Below, piece by piece: positions 37,501-44,215 of a stretch of 64,000 nt of DNA; the first letter of the stretch is position 1, and each line of letters starts with the position of its first letter. The DNA lies in assembly GCA_012932295.1 (NCBI GenBank), contig JAAONU010000010.1:22371123-22435122 (forward strand), given 5' to 3'. This stretch comes from Cyclina sinensis (taxonomy: Eukaryota; Mollusca; Bivalvia; Venerida; Veneridae). A model generated the notes under the pieces. That model worked only from the letters and a program-made list of their open reading frames with translations, searched no databases and had not been told where the DNA came from. Position numbers and translations under genes: made by a program.

Positions 37501-40253
37501 ATCATCCAAATACAAAAAAAGCAAACTCATAGACCAAGGAAACCCTGTCTCACAATTTTTTGAACCTTGTAATGAGTTCTGTACACCATTAATATTAGTC
37601 AATGATTTTCTTTCATAAAAAATATCATCCATTTTGATTTTGTATAAAGGCCTTTTAGATATTTTGGAATTATAATTTTGTAAATGGTTGAGCAATGAAA
37701 ATTAACAGCCAAAACTTTCAACGACCACATAAAATTTAGGTGAGAGTTACTCCTTTTCGAAGTCGCATATCTCTTTCAAAAGCGATATAATATTAAGTTT
37801 GAATAAACGACATTTTGACATTCGGGATACACTTCAGTAAGTAAATATTGCCTTGACCTTTCTCTTGGCCTGACAAAATAAGTGTTTAAGAATCCGCATC
37901 TTATTAAAAGTAAAGGCTTAACTTTTTCAACATAGTACAATATGGAATGGAAATATGATATGTAGAACAGATGTCACAATTAACTGCTTTGTTAATCTAA
38001 ACAGATCAGAATTTTTTCGCTTACATATATTTATTTTGCCATATCTAAATAGTATACCTTTACAATACTTAAACTCGGAATTGTTGCAGTGGTCTTTAGA
38101 ACAATTTGCTCGTCTTATCATTATACATATATTATCCTGTTGAAGTACACTCCATTCGCTCCACTCCTGAGCCAAGTCTGCTGTATGAATGTCTAAAATA
38201 AAGTAAATGTCGTAACTGGAATACATCAGTTGTATTTAAGCATTGTATCAGCTCTTATTGTTCTTGTTTATTGCACTTCTACCTTTGACTTTTTCTTTTT
38301 AAGTTTCAACTCAATCCATTTCATAGATTTCAGTTAAGTTATGATCCAGAGAAAAATTCACTATAATTTGAAAAGGGGGATAACTCAAAAACAGCATAAG
38401 GCAGCGTTATGCTTCCTGGGCACTCCACAACTACTTGTCAGTATTTATCTTTACTTAAAGCGTCAGATCATTGTGTTAACATGTTTACAGTTATGCTTCA
38501 GAATTCTAGGAGGGAATATGTTTCAGAAATGGAACTAGGAAGAGTTATGGTTGTTGTGCACTGCACCTCTTTTTCTTCATACCATCTTTATTTTATGTTT
38601 AAAGACAATCCTCTCAGTAGTCTTCAAATTATGCTCCGGAAAAATATTATTACAGAAAATAAAGGATGGAATATTTCTCAAACAGAGATAAAGTAGAGTT
38701 ATGCTTCTTGGTGACTGCACTTGTCTTATTGCCATCTATCTATATTGTAAGTTTCACATCGATCCACTTCATGGTTTTAAAGGCATGTTCTTTGCAAAGC
38801 AACATAAAGAGGAGAGATAATTAAAACAGGGAGTAAGCAGAGTTATGTTTTTGTGCAATGCACTTTAACATCTATGCATTTATCTTTTTTTAAGTTTCAA
38901 GACAATCCCTTTCACAGTGTCAAGTTATGCTCCTGACAAAAATATCAAAAATTCATTATCAATTTTAAAGAAGGGAAGATAACTCAACACAGAAGGTAGA
39001 GCTATGCTTCTTGGGCACTGCACATTTCCTTGTCACAACCTATCTATATAAGTAAAATCTCACAACAATTTAATACATAGCATTAAAGTTATCCCCCGGT
39101 CAATAAAAATAAAAAAAAAAATAAATAAATAGATAAATAAAAGGGGGATAATTGAAATATAATATGAAATCTATATTTGTCTGTTTGAAGTTATGGTTCT
39201 TATGCAGTGCATTTTTTCTCAATGCAAAGAAGCTGCTAGTTTAAAGTCAGTCAGCCTATTAGCGACAGAGTAATGGTCCGGACAAAGTCTGGACGCCGTC
39301 CGCCCGCCAGCAACGGAGTTTTTCGTAATACGTCACGTCTTTTCACCTTTTTATTCGATTAAAGTCAAGCCTTAATTCCATTTCTTCAATCCATATGAAT
39401 ATACAGACAGTGTGTTTTGACTGAAATCTTCGTCGGCTACGAATGCAGAAATGTAGCGTAACCAAAAAAAAAAAATCACTTATTTGAACAACGCAGTCTG
39501 AAGGACAGCTATATCCCCTGCCGCAGTAGAACAATAGAATGAATAAAAGTGTAAAGAAAGAAGGTTAGACCCCCTGATATGATATAGGATAATGATTTCT
39601 ACGGAAAATGGGCAGCTACATTTGGACATCGAGTCTGTTTATGCCATAAGAAAGGAACAGGCTCTAACTAAGATTTCTCAGTCGTTTGGTTACAGAGGTT
39701 AAATGCACCTGGGCCCAAGAGACAGCATGCTAGAATTGGGTGCTTTATATTTTGCAAAAAATATTCATTAGTAATACAATAACGGTTTCATTTGTAGATG
39801 AAAGCCATGGCGAAAAGCAACTTACCTGATGGGTATTGCAAAAGAAAAGTAGAAACAGCCCCTGGAAAGCAATAAAGAAAAGGAATATATGCATGACTTA
39901 AGAATTCGTGAACATATAACTAGGCCTGATGCAGTATAACACACTGTAATAACCAAGTTTCAGAAGTAAAACAAATTTCAAGATCAAATACTAGCAGCTA
40001 CAAACTAATTACTAACTGATAAAATTCAGATCCTATAAATTATTCCAAATTTTAGATTTAAACAGTGACTAGACCGTAACAATATTATGTCGTTTAAATA
40101 ATTAACGAATTAATAAGTAGTTATTAATGGCTGCTTTATTATTTGAAGAGTATGCAAGACTCTATTACAGCAATTTGAAAATGTACCTGCAAGAAGGCCG
40201 CATAATCCAATTATATAAACAAAGTTAGGACCAATCCTCTTGCCTGCTTCCAT
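7233..40253 (-). CDS. Gene 1: secreted TSP1/ShK/mucin-like/LU mosaic protein (15 exons, 940 aa)
   Basis: Fifteen exons on the minus strand join without a frame break. Exons (high to low): 40253-40187, 39861-39826, 38192-38058, 37144-36971, 34124-33936, 26030-25869, 23710-23309, 19120-18968, 18601-18560, 17728-17609, 14581-14426, 10004-9885, 9268-8522, 8093-7958, 7416-7233. They total 2823 nt, exactly 941 codons including TAA. Every junction has GT-AG sites. Thirteen of 14 introns are phase 1 and the last is phase 2. Predicted order: signal peptide (1-33), TSP1 (about 35-79, 80-137, 157-200, 201-254), S/T/P linker and TSP1 (255-388), TSP1 (389-439), ShK-like (440-493), TSP1 (494-545), ShK-like (546-585), mucin-like block (586-834), LU-like domain (835-940). 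No transmembrane segment or GPI-type tail follows the last domain, so secretion is likely. TSP1 and ShK domains occur in matrix, adhesion and protease-linked proteins; the specific role here is unknown. Extra skipped exons cannot be excluded. Confidence 0.82.
7437..7757. repeat. About eight degenerate 40-bp minisatellite units in last intron of gene 1
   Basis: Copies of TGATATAAAATCCGGCATAT followed by a CGTATACGTAA-type segment recur every 39-40 bp (for example at 7471, 7511, 7551, 7590 and 7631), then become irregular. The array fills most of the 541-nt intron between exons 14 and 15. Confidence 0.85.
7958..8093 (-). CDS. Gene 1 exon 14: first half of LU/three-finger-like domain
   Basis: 136 nt, entering in phase 1 and leaving in phase 2. 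VTCKVC (C-x2-C at the domain start), FLC, QCDYP and YCINKLSNHKDGTR are followed by the split serine codon. A C-x2-C start and later paired cysteines fit a Ly6/uPAR-type fold whose C-terminal half is in exon 15. Acceptor TATTTCAG|TA; donor AAAAG|GTATGT. Confidence 0.78.
8522..9268 (-). CDS. Gene 1 exon 13: 249-codon mucin-like Ser/Thr/Asn block
   Basis: 747 nt, phase 1-1, fully open and without a cysteine. It is dominated by Thr, Ser and Asn, with well over 20 N-x-S/T sequons (NNT, NGT, NST, NAT, NTT types) and a run of six threonines near the end. This predicts an extended, heavily N- and O-glycosylated stalk between the ShK-like and LU-like domains. Acceptor ATGTTTTAG|AT; donor CCAG|GTAATA. 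The repeat-like codon use (ACA, AAC, AGT) suggests growth by slippage. Confidence 0.83.
9885..10004 (-). CDS. Gene 1 exon 12: second ShK-like domain
   Basis: 120 nt, phase 1-1. KCKDYPGC...VC...SECPVLCGCC has the ShKT spacing and terminal C-P-x-x-C-G-C-C seen in exon 10. Acceptor GTCTACAG|AT; donor TGTG|GTGGGT, weaker than the other donors in the gene, with a further GT four bases away that would break the frame. It leads directly into the mucin-like exon. Confidence 0.78.
10261..10553. repeat. Poly-T tract and (GT)n microsatellite
   Basis: A 30-base T run lies at about 10261-10292 and a (TG)n tract at about 10529-10553, both in the intron between exons 11 and 12 of gene 1. Confidence 0.9.
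10833..12270 (+). mobile_element. Dispersed repeat, copy A (about 1.4 kb)
   Basis: Aligns in the same orientation with 60933-62515. Shared blocks include GACCACGTAAAAATGTGGTC, the TGAAGCTCGTGAATTAGTTT segment, GTAGTACGACACATGAA and AAGACGGCAGACCTAAACAA. Copy A lacks about 60 bp present in copy B near 60970-61030. It contains a 160-codon open frame (11741-12223). No terminal repeats or transposase motifs recognised, so the class is unknown. Confidence 0.7.
11741..12223 (+). pseudogene. Reading frame inside dispersed repeat copy A (160 aa, unknown)
   Basis: ATG at 11741, stop after QSLQPSQ. Segments such as SALEQR.. YLEL, IERGK, FRQVQDC and, near the end, QFLVITELPAQSSIEEL are shared at protein level with copy B (61969-62462), where the frame is broken. 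I recognise no family. It may be a retained fragment of a captured host gene or of a mobile element protein; it lies antisense in an intron of gene 1. Confidence 0.4.
13322..14402 (+). pseudogene. Tc1/mariner-type transposase relic
   Basis: The N-terminal helix-turn-helix region is readable (MIENGYTQREVATVLEVS, then a stop, then LWSRYQETGEFTRRPGKGR), followed by TVRNRLHEDGLDARRPARG. The segment around the first catalytic Asp is deleted. A shifted frame has GDGSVMVWAGIYIDGRTD (second Asp region). A last piece, SARSLDLKPIKHVWDML, matches the usual PDLNPIEH motif but has Lys where the catalytic Glu should be. There are several stops, frameshifts and an internal deletion. The right end has a Tc1-like terminus (CACTGATCAAAATAATTTAA on the minus strand) next to TA at 14401; I found no left terminus. 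It lies in the intron between exons 11 and 12 of gene 1. Confidence 0.85.
14426..14581 (-). CDS. Gene 1 exon 11: TSP1 repeat between the two ShK-like exons
   Basis: 156 nt, phase 1-1. QWSDWSAWEC is followed by CKMTRKRNC, QCEGIS and TECDDKICSG: the TSP1 core with six or more cysteines. The order ShK (exon 10), TSP1 (this exon), ShK (exon 12) suggests a duplicated two-exon unit. Acceptor TGTTGTAG|AA; donor TCTG|GTAAAA. Confidence 0.86.
14925..17530. repeat. TGACC-rich degenerate bivalve repeat block with 599-bp triplication
   Basis: A long intronic element (gene 1 intron between exons 10 and 11) begins AACAAGAGTTGTTTGT and ends near CACCCCCTCATC. Inside, subunits of roughly 150-165 bp repeat phrases such as CTTTGACCTTGACATTTGAC, GGGGTCAT.TACTGGTCATG and TTCTCTAGTTATTGA. 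Such blocks are, from memory, common in bivalve genomes. Confidence 0.75.
15205..17001. repeat. Three tandem 599-bp units, nearly identical
   Basis: GGTAAGCTGGAGTGTGGGAA starts units at 15205, 15804 and 16403. By eye the three differ by about one base (for example ACTTGTTATC in unit 1 against ACATGTTATC in units 2 and 3). This is far less divergence than their internal subrepeats show, so the triplication is recent or an assembly product. Confidence 0.92.
17609..17728 (-). CDS. Gene 1 exon 10: ShK-like domain
   Basis: 120 nt, phase 1-1. The cysteine pattern CSDTHAC...C...NCPKACGCC matches the ShKT family: an early C-x-D and a terminal C-P-x-x-C-G-x-C. ShK domains occur as channel-blocking peptides and as appendages of metalloproteases and extracellular proteins. 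In a mosaic with TSP1 repeats the appendage role is more likely, and no toxin function is claimed. Same length and phase as exon 12, so the two are probably duplicates. Acceptor GTTTCAG|TT; donor GATG|GTAAGT. Confidence 0.83.
18560..18601 (-). CDS. Gene 1 exon 9: 42-nt microexon before the first ShK-like domain
   Basis: 42 nt, phase 1-1, between acceptor ATGTTTTGCAG and donor TATG|GTAAGA. It encodes KIRLQTSGQCRDY, ending in a C-x-D-Y that resembles the start of a ShK-like unit (compare CKDY in exon 12). Skipping it keeps the frame, so it may be alternatively spliced. Its small size makes it easy for gene predictors to miss. Confidence 0.62.
18968..19120 (-). CDS. Gene 1 exon 8: TSP1 repeat
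   Basis: 153 nt, phase 1-1. TWSEWGNWTC (W-x-x-W-x-x-W) is followed by MTRTRIC, a DCGT segment and CDQNLCPG. All six cysteines are present. This is the best match in the gene to the classic TSP1 pattern, including the C-mannosylation-type WxxW motif. Acceptor AATTTATAG|CA; donor CTG|GTAAGT. Confidence 0.87.
19398..19650. repeat. About 20-bp minisatellite between two direct repeats
   Basis: TTAAAAAGTGTTTACATTCT-like units repeat roughly ten times. They are bracketed by two copies of CATCTTGTTGATTCGATTTT (near 19400 and 19617). It lies in an intron of gene 1. Confidence 0.8.
20671..20702. repeat. Poly-A tract
   Basis: About 30 consecutive A on the plus strand in an intron of gene 1. No retroelement body is recognised upstream. 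Confidence 0.85.
22310..22395 (+). repeat. tRNA-derived fragment
   Basis: GGCGATGGTGGTGACAGTAA followed by CCAGAGTTCAAATCAGGC gives A-box-like and B-box-like segments at tRNA spacing on the plus strand. No proper cloverleaf is evident; SINE or tRNA pseudogene. Confidence 0.4.
23309..23710 (-). CDS. Gene 1 exon 7: S/T/P-rich linker plus TSP1
   Basis: 402 nt, phase 1-1, the longest TSP1 exon. About 82 residues of Ser/Thr/Pro-rich sequence (likely O-glycosylated) precede YWLEWSGWKC, then MTHSRNC and VRCELSVCPG. Six cysteines are present. Acceptor TTTTACAAG|CC; donor CCTG|GTAAGA. Linker and domain share one exon, as in exon 5, which suggests the linker is a lengthened N-terminal part of the same shuffled unit. 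Confidence 0.85.
24282..24694. mobile_element. TTAA-flanked MITE, copy 2 (413 bp) with tRNA-like insert
   Basis: AGCGACTGACTCACA at the left and its exact reverse complement TGTGAGTCAGTCGCT at the right form perfect 15-bp terminal inverted repeats. TTAA flanks the right end, and ATAA (one change) the left. Relative to copy 1 it holds about 90 extra bases (about 24470-24570) with tRNA-like boxes. Confidence 0.85.
24490..24570 (+). repeat. tRNA-like module inside MITE copy 2
   Basis: CAGCTTAGTGGTATAGATTG (A-box region) and GGTCATGGGTTCGAATCCTA (B-box region) are spaced like a pol III type 2 promoter. ACTAGG at the start and CCTAGT at the end could pair. The arms are otherwise imperfect, so this is tRNA-derived rather than a functional tRNA gene. 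Copy 3 has a related, more degenerate module at the same internal position. Confidence 0.6.
25869..26030 (-). CDS. Gene 1 exon 6: TSP1 repeat
   Basis: 162 nt, phase 1-1. TWNSWGEWNC gives three spaced tryptophans before the first cysteine. It is followed by VRYKHRNC, then ADCELIGG, and ends SCDGSCTG. Six cysteines in TSP1 order and the basic R-x-R-x-C segment are present. Acceptor TAACTTCAG; donor CTG|GTAAAT. The 25-bp satellite lies in the intron immediately upstream. Confidence 0.85.
26502..30050. repeat. Satellite of about 140 units of 25 bp (two subfamilies, higher-order repeats)
   Basis: The unit AAGACACGGCTACAAGTCAT plus ATTTC/ATTCC repeats every 25 bp over 3.5 kb. From 26502 to about 27790 most units carry ACATCACTACAAG; from there to 29900 most carry ACACGGCTACA(A/T)G. 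The last few units decay. Higher-order copies of about 400 bp are visible (the CAAGACAAAGCTACAAG block at 28391 recurs at 28790). The plus strand has almost no stops in any of three frames because the unit lacks stops and 25 is not a multiple of 3; the resulting 25-residue periodic translations are by-products. It lies in the gene 1 intron between exons 5 and 6. Confidence 0.96.
31083..31150 (-). repeat. tRNA-derived fragment
   Basis: On the minus strand TGGTTCAGTGGATAGACTG (A-box region) and GATAGTTCAAATCCCGCTG (B-box region) are present, with a CTGTCA anticodon-loop-like segment between. The acceptor stem is poor. Likely SINE head or tRNA pseudogene. Confidence 0.5.
31230..31893. mobile_element. 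Foldback element with opposed minisatellite arms
   Basis: Units of CATCGTACTGTC(GC/AC) run in plus orientation at about 31245-31410. The complementary GACAGTACGATGG units run at about 31550-31730, and plus-orientation units return at 31735-31845. A further inverted pair links GTTCCGTTAGTGCCAGCGC (near 31484) with the complement of GCGCTGGTCTTAACGGAAC (near 31866). The whole can fold into a large hairpin. No transposase. It sits in the gene 1 intron between exons 5 and 6. Confidence 0.7.
32264..32621. mobile_element. TTAA-flanked MITE, copy 3 (degenerate, with tRNA-like insert)
   Basis: The left tip GAGCAGCTGACTC and right tip GTGAATTAGACGC are diverged forms of the copy 2 termini. TTAA follows at 32622. 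The interior contains the tRNA-like CATGGGTTCGAATCCTG near 32514 at the position where copy 2 has its module. More mutated than copies 1 and 2, so older. Confidence 0.65.
33936..34124 (-). CDS. Gene 1 exon 5: acidic S/T linker plus TSP1
   Basis: 189 nt, phase 1-1. About 18 residues rich in S, T, P, E and D precede SSWLEWNAWEC, a canonical TSP1 start. Then come LMVRRRSC, RCAGDSYQLETC and KVDRCD: six cysteines. The donor is read as ACC|GTACGT (33936). A second GT four bases on (GTAAGC) would change the phase and is disfavoured because every neighbouring domain exon is phase 1. Confidence 0.8.
34300..34860. repeat. Degenerate tandem repeat block (GTGACATAGTTTTTGAC type)
   Basis: GTGACATAGTTTTTGACC, CACATAGTTTTTGACGC and GGCATAGTATTTTACACG, each followed by ATATC...GACAAA phrases, repeat about every 110-160 bp. 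I recognise it as a common interspersed bivalve repeat (memory). Intronic in gene 1. Confidence 0.6.
36971..37144 (-). CDS. Gene 1 exon 4: TSP1 repeat
   Basis: 174 nt, phase 1-1. It contains QWNEWAPSEC, then FISRIRSC, then TTCPC: six cysteines in TSP1 order. The last two cysteines are only two residues apart, unlike the C-x3/4-C seen in the other repeats here. Acceptor GATTTACAG|AA. Two phase-1 donors are possible: ATG|GTTTGA at 36971, or CAAG|GTTTAT at 36959 (four more residues, still in frame). Confidence 0.75.
38058..38192 (-). CDS. Gene 1 exon 3: degenerate TSP1 repeat
   Basis: 135 nt, phase 1-1. It encodes a short lead, then EWSEWS (the W-x-x-W core of TSP1), then CIMIRRANC with the R-x-x-C pattern, and ends at KYCKG. 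Only four cysteines are present. The first canonical cysteine after the tryptophans is replaced (WSVLQQDN) and the last is absent, so this repeat cannot form the usual three disulfides. Acceptor ATTTTAG|AC; donor AAAG|GTATAC. Confidence 0.72.
38330..39320. repeat. Degenerate tandem repeat block (GTTATGCTTCTTGGGCACTGCA type)
   Basis: Four to six units of about 150-160 bp share GGATAACTCAA...AGAGTTATG.TTCTTG....ACTGCAC...TAAGTTTCA. They end at a GTCCGGACAAAGTCTGGACG palindrome near 39278 and the CGTCCGCCCGCC tail. Lies in the gene 1 intron between exons 2 and 3. Confidence 0.65.
39826..39861 (-). CDS. Gene 1 exon 2: 36-nt microexon finishing the signal peptide
   Basis: Acceptor TTTATTGCTTTCCAG and donor CAG|GTAAGT flank 36 nt in phase 1-1, encoding AVSTFLLQYPS after the split glycine. 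Joined to exon 1 it extends the hydrophobic leader, and a cleavage site is plausible shortly after. Joined to exon 3 it leads into DIHTADLAQ and then EWSEWS. The donor fits the consensus perfectly. Confidence 0.68.
40187..40253 (-). CDS. Gene 1 exon 1: start codon and signal peptide
   Basis: ATG at 40253-40251 opens a short reading frame beginning MEAGKRIGPN, followed by a hydrophobic core FVYIIGLCGLLAG. The donor is GCAG|GTACAT at 40187/40186 in phase 1. The basic n-region followed by a hydrophobic h-region that continues through exon 2 is a typical signal peptide. The phase matches exon 2 and all following domain exons, which is the main reason for choosing this start over an ATG at 39894. 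The 5' UTR and promoter are not recognisable. Confidence 0.7.
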
Positions 40254-40954
40254 ACCAATATATAACTGACACACTTCAAGCAATTACAAACTGTTTCAAC
40301 ATAGAAAAATAATTTCCAAAAAAGATTCGCAGTATCTAAAAATGGAGTGTATGTAACATTTGTAACATTTAACATTTAAATAAATCCAAAAATGTTAAAA
40401 AATATTTGTTTCACGTAAAAGTTGCAAAATTTCAATCTGTTTCAAATAGAGGGCAAGATAAGGACATTGTAGATTAGAAATCTAAATAAGGCAACGACCG
40501 ACATAGACAAAAACAGTCGTCAGATAAAACGGTGCATGTTAAAAATTGTCTTTGATTAATTTACGCACAAAAAAATTCTCATTGGTGTATTATCCACTTA
40601 GTCGCTAAAATTAAAACATAAGACTTTCAAGAAAATGAAACGTTTGATTTGATTTGATGTCTAGACAAAGCTACAAAGAATATATCTAATAAGATCAAAT
40701 TGTCAAATAGCTTGTTTAGATGATTCAGTAATGTCTTAAAATTTCAGGAACACGTTAAAAGAGGTTCTTTCTTTATCGAAAGAAAACATGTCTTATCCGA
40801 TGAAAATGATCTTTATTGATGGATTCCTGACCCCTTACACTTGCATGATTTAACAAAGAAGTACAGTTAGGCATTTCCATAAAGTTCATTCAAGTCTCAA
40901 TGTTCTGTTGACATGCTACACACACTGAATAAACAAATGTACACGCATTTGAAA

Positions 40955-42205
40955 ACAAGAGGGCCTTGATGGCCCTGGATCGCTCACCTGAGTACTTTGC
41001 CTGAGGGTCTACCGTTAAGCAAACATCAGATGCAACATAACATTTTCTAACTAAAGATATCTATCTATTTAAGCTTATTTACCGTCGGTACCGGTTGCCC
41101 ATATGACCGACGCCCCCTGAAGAGATTAGTTTTTTTATGTGATGGGGGTAGTGCAAGATACAGAAAGCCTCCCATTCCAGAGACACTCCTGGTTCTTTTA
41201 CATGCTCAGTGTATAGCACTGATACATGGGACCTCGGTTTAACGTCTCATCCGAAAGACTATTAGTAATGTTAGTGGAGGAGCGGGGGATCGAACTCGGG
41301 ACCCCTGGTATACCAGTCCAGAAGATATTCAAAGATCTCATATTTTATACAAACAAGAAGATTTTCAAAGTTTTCCTTATATAAAATAAGTTGACCCCCA
41401 GGGCAGGGCCAAATTTGACCCCAGGGGCATAATATGAACAAACTTGGTAGAGGTCAACAAGACAATGTGACATACTAAATATTAGATCTCGGGGCCTTGT
41501 GGTTTCAGACAAGAAGATTTTTTAAGTTTTACTATGTAAGTCTGTGTAAAATCCATTGACCCCCGGGGCGGGGCCAAATTTAACCCCAGGGATTTAATTT
41601 GAAGAAACTTGGTAGAGGTCCACACGATCTTAAGGCTCAGGGCCTTGTGGTTTCAGACAAGAAGATTTTTAAAGTTTCACTATGTTAAATCAGTTGACCC
41701 CCGGGGCGGGGCCAAATTTGAACCCAGGGGCATAATTTGAACAAACTTGGTATAGGTTCACTAGACAATGTACCATACCACATCTTAAGGCTCAGGGCCT
41801 TGTGGTTTCAGACAAGAAGATTTTTTTTAAGTTTTCCTATATAAGCCTATGTAAAATCAATTGACCCCCAGGGTGGGGCCAAATTTAACCCCAGGGGAAT
41901 AATTTAAATAAACTTGATAAAGGTCCACTAGATTATGCTACATACAAAATCTTAAGGCTGAGGGCCTTTTGGTTTCAGACAAAAAGTTTTTCCTTTAAGT
42001 TACCATAGCAAACAGAGATCTTGATTGAATTAAATTCTTTGAACAAATTTGGTAGAGCTTTATGCAAGTAACATTCCAGGCAAGTTTCATCAAATTTGGC
42101 CCAGAGGTTTCAGAGGAGATGTTGTTTGAATGAAATTGTTGACGGACGCCGGACAAATTGTGATCACAATAGCTCACCATGAGCCAAAAGCTCAGGTGAG
42201 CTAAA
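40955..42205. mobile_element. Non-autonomous bivalve repeat element (AACAAGAGGGCC ... CTCAGGTGAGCT)
   Basis: Begins AACAAGAGGGCCTTGATGGC and ends with AGCTCACCATGAGCCAAAAG and CTCAGGTGAGCT, a terminal inverted hairpin. The interior has four or five subunits of about 140-165 bp with GGGGCCAAATTTGACCCC and GGCCTTGTGGTTTCAGACAA. It carries no coding sequence and begins about 700 bp upstream of the gene 1 start codon. Confidence 0.7.
41085..41325 (-). repeat. SINE-like insertion nested in the 40955-42205 element
   Basis: This stretch interrupts the subrepeat pattern. On the minus strand it contains GTCCCGAGTTCGATCCCCCG, a good B-box, near its 5' end. The remainder (AACGTCTCATCCGAAAGAC on plus) has the look of a conserved SINE body. 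No target duplication confirmed. Confidence 0.45.
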
Positions 42206-42715
42206 AATAAGATATATAAGAAAAAGTGGACTTATATATGGATTATTTCATATCAGTAACACAAAATGCTATATACAAACTTCTTAAAATCTTCTACAAG
42301 GTGAAATCTTTCGCAAACTTAAAAATAGGAAGCATTTATGCAAAATAAGTACATTCGTTTGCTCAATAATCATCATAATTGAAACGCACAAGGAGTATAG
42401 AATGCTCCTTAAAGCACAACTTATTTTCAATACTGCTTCATATGTTTTCGAAGCCATTATGCTCAGAATTCTGACCTCTCTCTTAAATACTGTACTTTTA
42501 TTCTATTTTTTTATGTTTGACAGCTTTTCTTTCTAATTTTTCCTGCCCCAAAGGAAACTGTTTTAAATTTATGTAAACGATTTACATCGTTCCTTGTTTT
42601 TCGAAAACACGTTGAAAGAGGAATAATGGAACTCAATGATAATGGAAATTAGTAGCTTAAGAATATAATGATTTATAAGTTTTAGAAATAGCGGATTTGT
42701 TCGCAACACGTCGTT

Positions 42716-44215
42716 ACAATGAAAACAAGGCAGTCTGAAGGACAGCTAAATCCCCTTCCGCAGCGGACATGAATGTGTACTTCTTGACCTTTAACCAACC
42801 ATGACCTTGATGTTGTGCCATGCATATTATAAGCACATAGTCTCATGATAGTAATTATTTGTGCCAAGTTATTTAAAATCTTCCATAAAGTCAAAAAGTT
42901 ATGAAGAACATTTAACCTTGACCTTGGGGGTAGCAACCTGGATGTTGGGTTATGCACATCGTGTCAAAGTGGTGATCATTTGTGCAAAGTAATTAAAAAA
43001 CTTTTCGTAAGCCAAGTTAGTAAGTCATATAGCAGACGTGAAATGTGGATATTTGACCTTTAACTGTGACCTTGACCGTGTGGGTAGCAACCCATTAATT
43101 GCGCTCTGCACATTGTCTCATAATGGTGATCACTTGTGCCAAGTTATTTAAAAAAACAGTGGTGTTAAAGTTATGTAGAGGCACGAAATGTAGACTTTTA
43201 ATACTTGATCTTTAAGTGTGACCTTGGCCTTGAGTGTAGCAACCCAATAATTGCGCTCTGCACATCGTCTCATAATGGTAATCACTTGTGTCAAGTTATT
43301 TCAAATTTTGTTCAGCGGTTTAAAAGTTATGGAGCCGACACCAAATGTAAGCTTTAAACACTTGACCTTTAAGTGTGACCTTGACCTTGTTGGTAGCAAC
43401 CCAATTTTTGCGCTCTGCACATCGTCTCATAATGGTGATCACTTGTGCAAAGTTATTTCAAAAATTTTTCAGCGGTTTAAAAGTTATGGAGCGGACACGA
43501 AATGTAGACTTTTAACACTAAACCTTTAAGTGTGACCTTGACCATTGGGATAGCAACCCAATTGGTGTGCTCTGCACATCGTCGCATAATGGTGATCCCT
43601 TGTGCCAAGTCATTTCAAAAAAATTTCAGCGGTTTAAAAGTTATGGAGCGGACACGAGATGTAGACATTTTATCACTTGACCTTTAAGTGTGACCTTGAC
43701 CTTTAGTGTACCAACCCAATAATTGCGCTCTGCACATCGAGTCATTAAAGTTATGACTTGTGCCAAGTTATTTAAAAAAATCAGCAATTTGAAAGTTATG
43801 GAGCGGACACGAAATGTAGACTTTTAACACTTGACCTTTAAGTGTGACCTTGACCTTGGGGGTAGCTTCCCAATTATTGTGCTCTGCACATCTTCTCATA
43901 ATGGTGATCACTTTTACCGATGTTATTTCAAAAAAATTTCAGCAGTGCGGACACGAAATGTAGACTTTTTTACACTTGACCTTTAAGTGTGACCTTGACC
44001 TTGGTAGTAGCAACCCAATTATTGCGCTCTGCACATCGTCTCATAGTGGTGATCACTTGTGCCAAGTTATTGAATAGAAAAATCAGCAGTTTACAAGTTA
44101 AAGAACGGACACGGAAGTGTTAAGGGCAGACAGACGGACTGACGCACGGACGGACTGACAGACGGAAGCCATTCCTATAATCCCCTCCACGCTTTGCGGA
44201 AGTGGATTAAAAGTT
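42716..44215. repeat. Seven to eight tandem units of about 155 bp (GTGACCTTGACCTT type)
   Basis: Units share ACCTTTAAGTGTGACCTTGA, AGCAACCCAATAATTGCGCT, CTCATAATGGTGATCACTTG and AAAGTTATGGAGCGGACACG. The block is bounded by CAGTCTGAAGGACAGCTAAA at the left and an imperfect GACAGACGGACTGACG tract at the right. No coding content. Confidence 0.85.

Noticed and set aside
39826..39894. Alternative first exon with an ATG at 39894 and a signal-like leader (MHIFLFFIAF...)
   Set aside because: It ends in phase 0 at the 39826 donor, which does not fit the phase-1 acceptor of exon 3. The model with exon 1 at 40253-40187 and a 36-nt exon 2 fits all phases.
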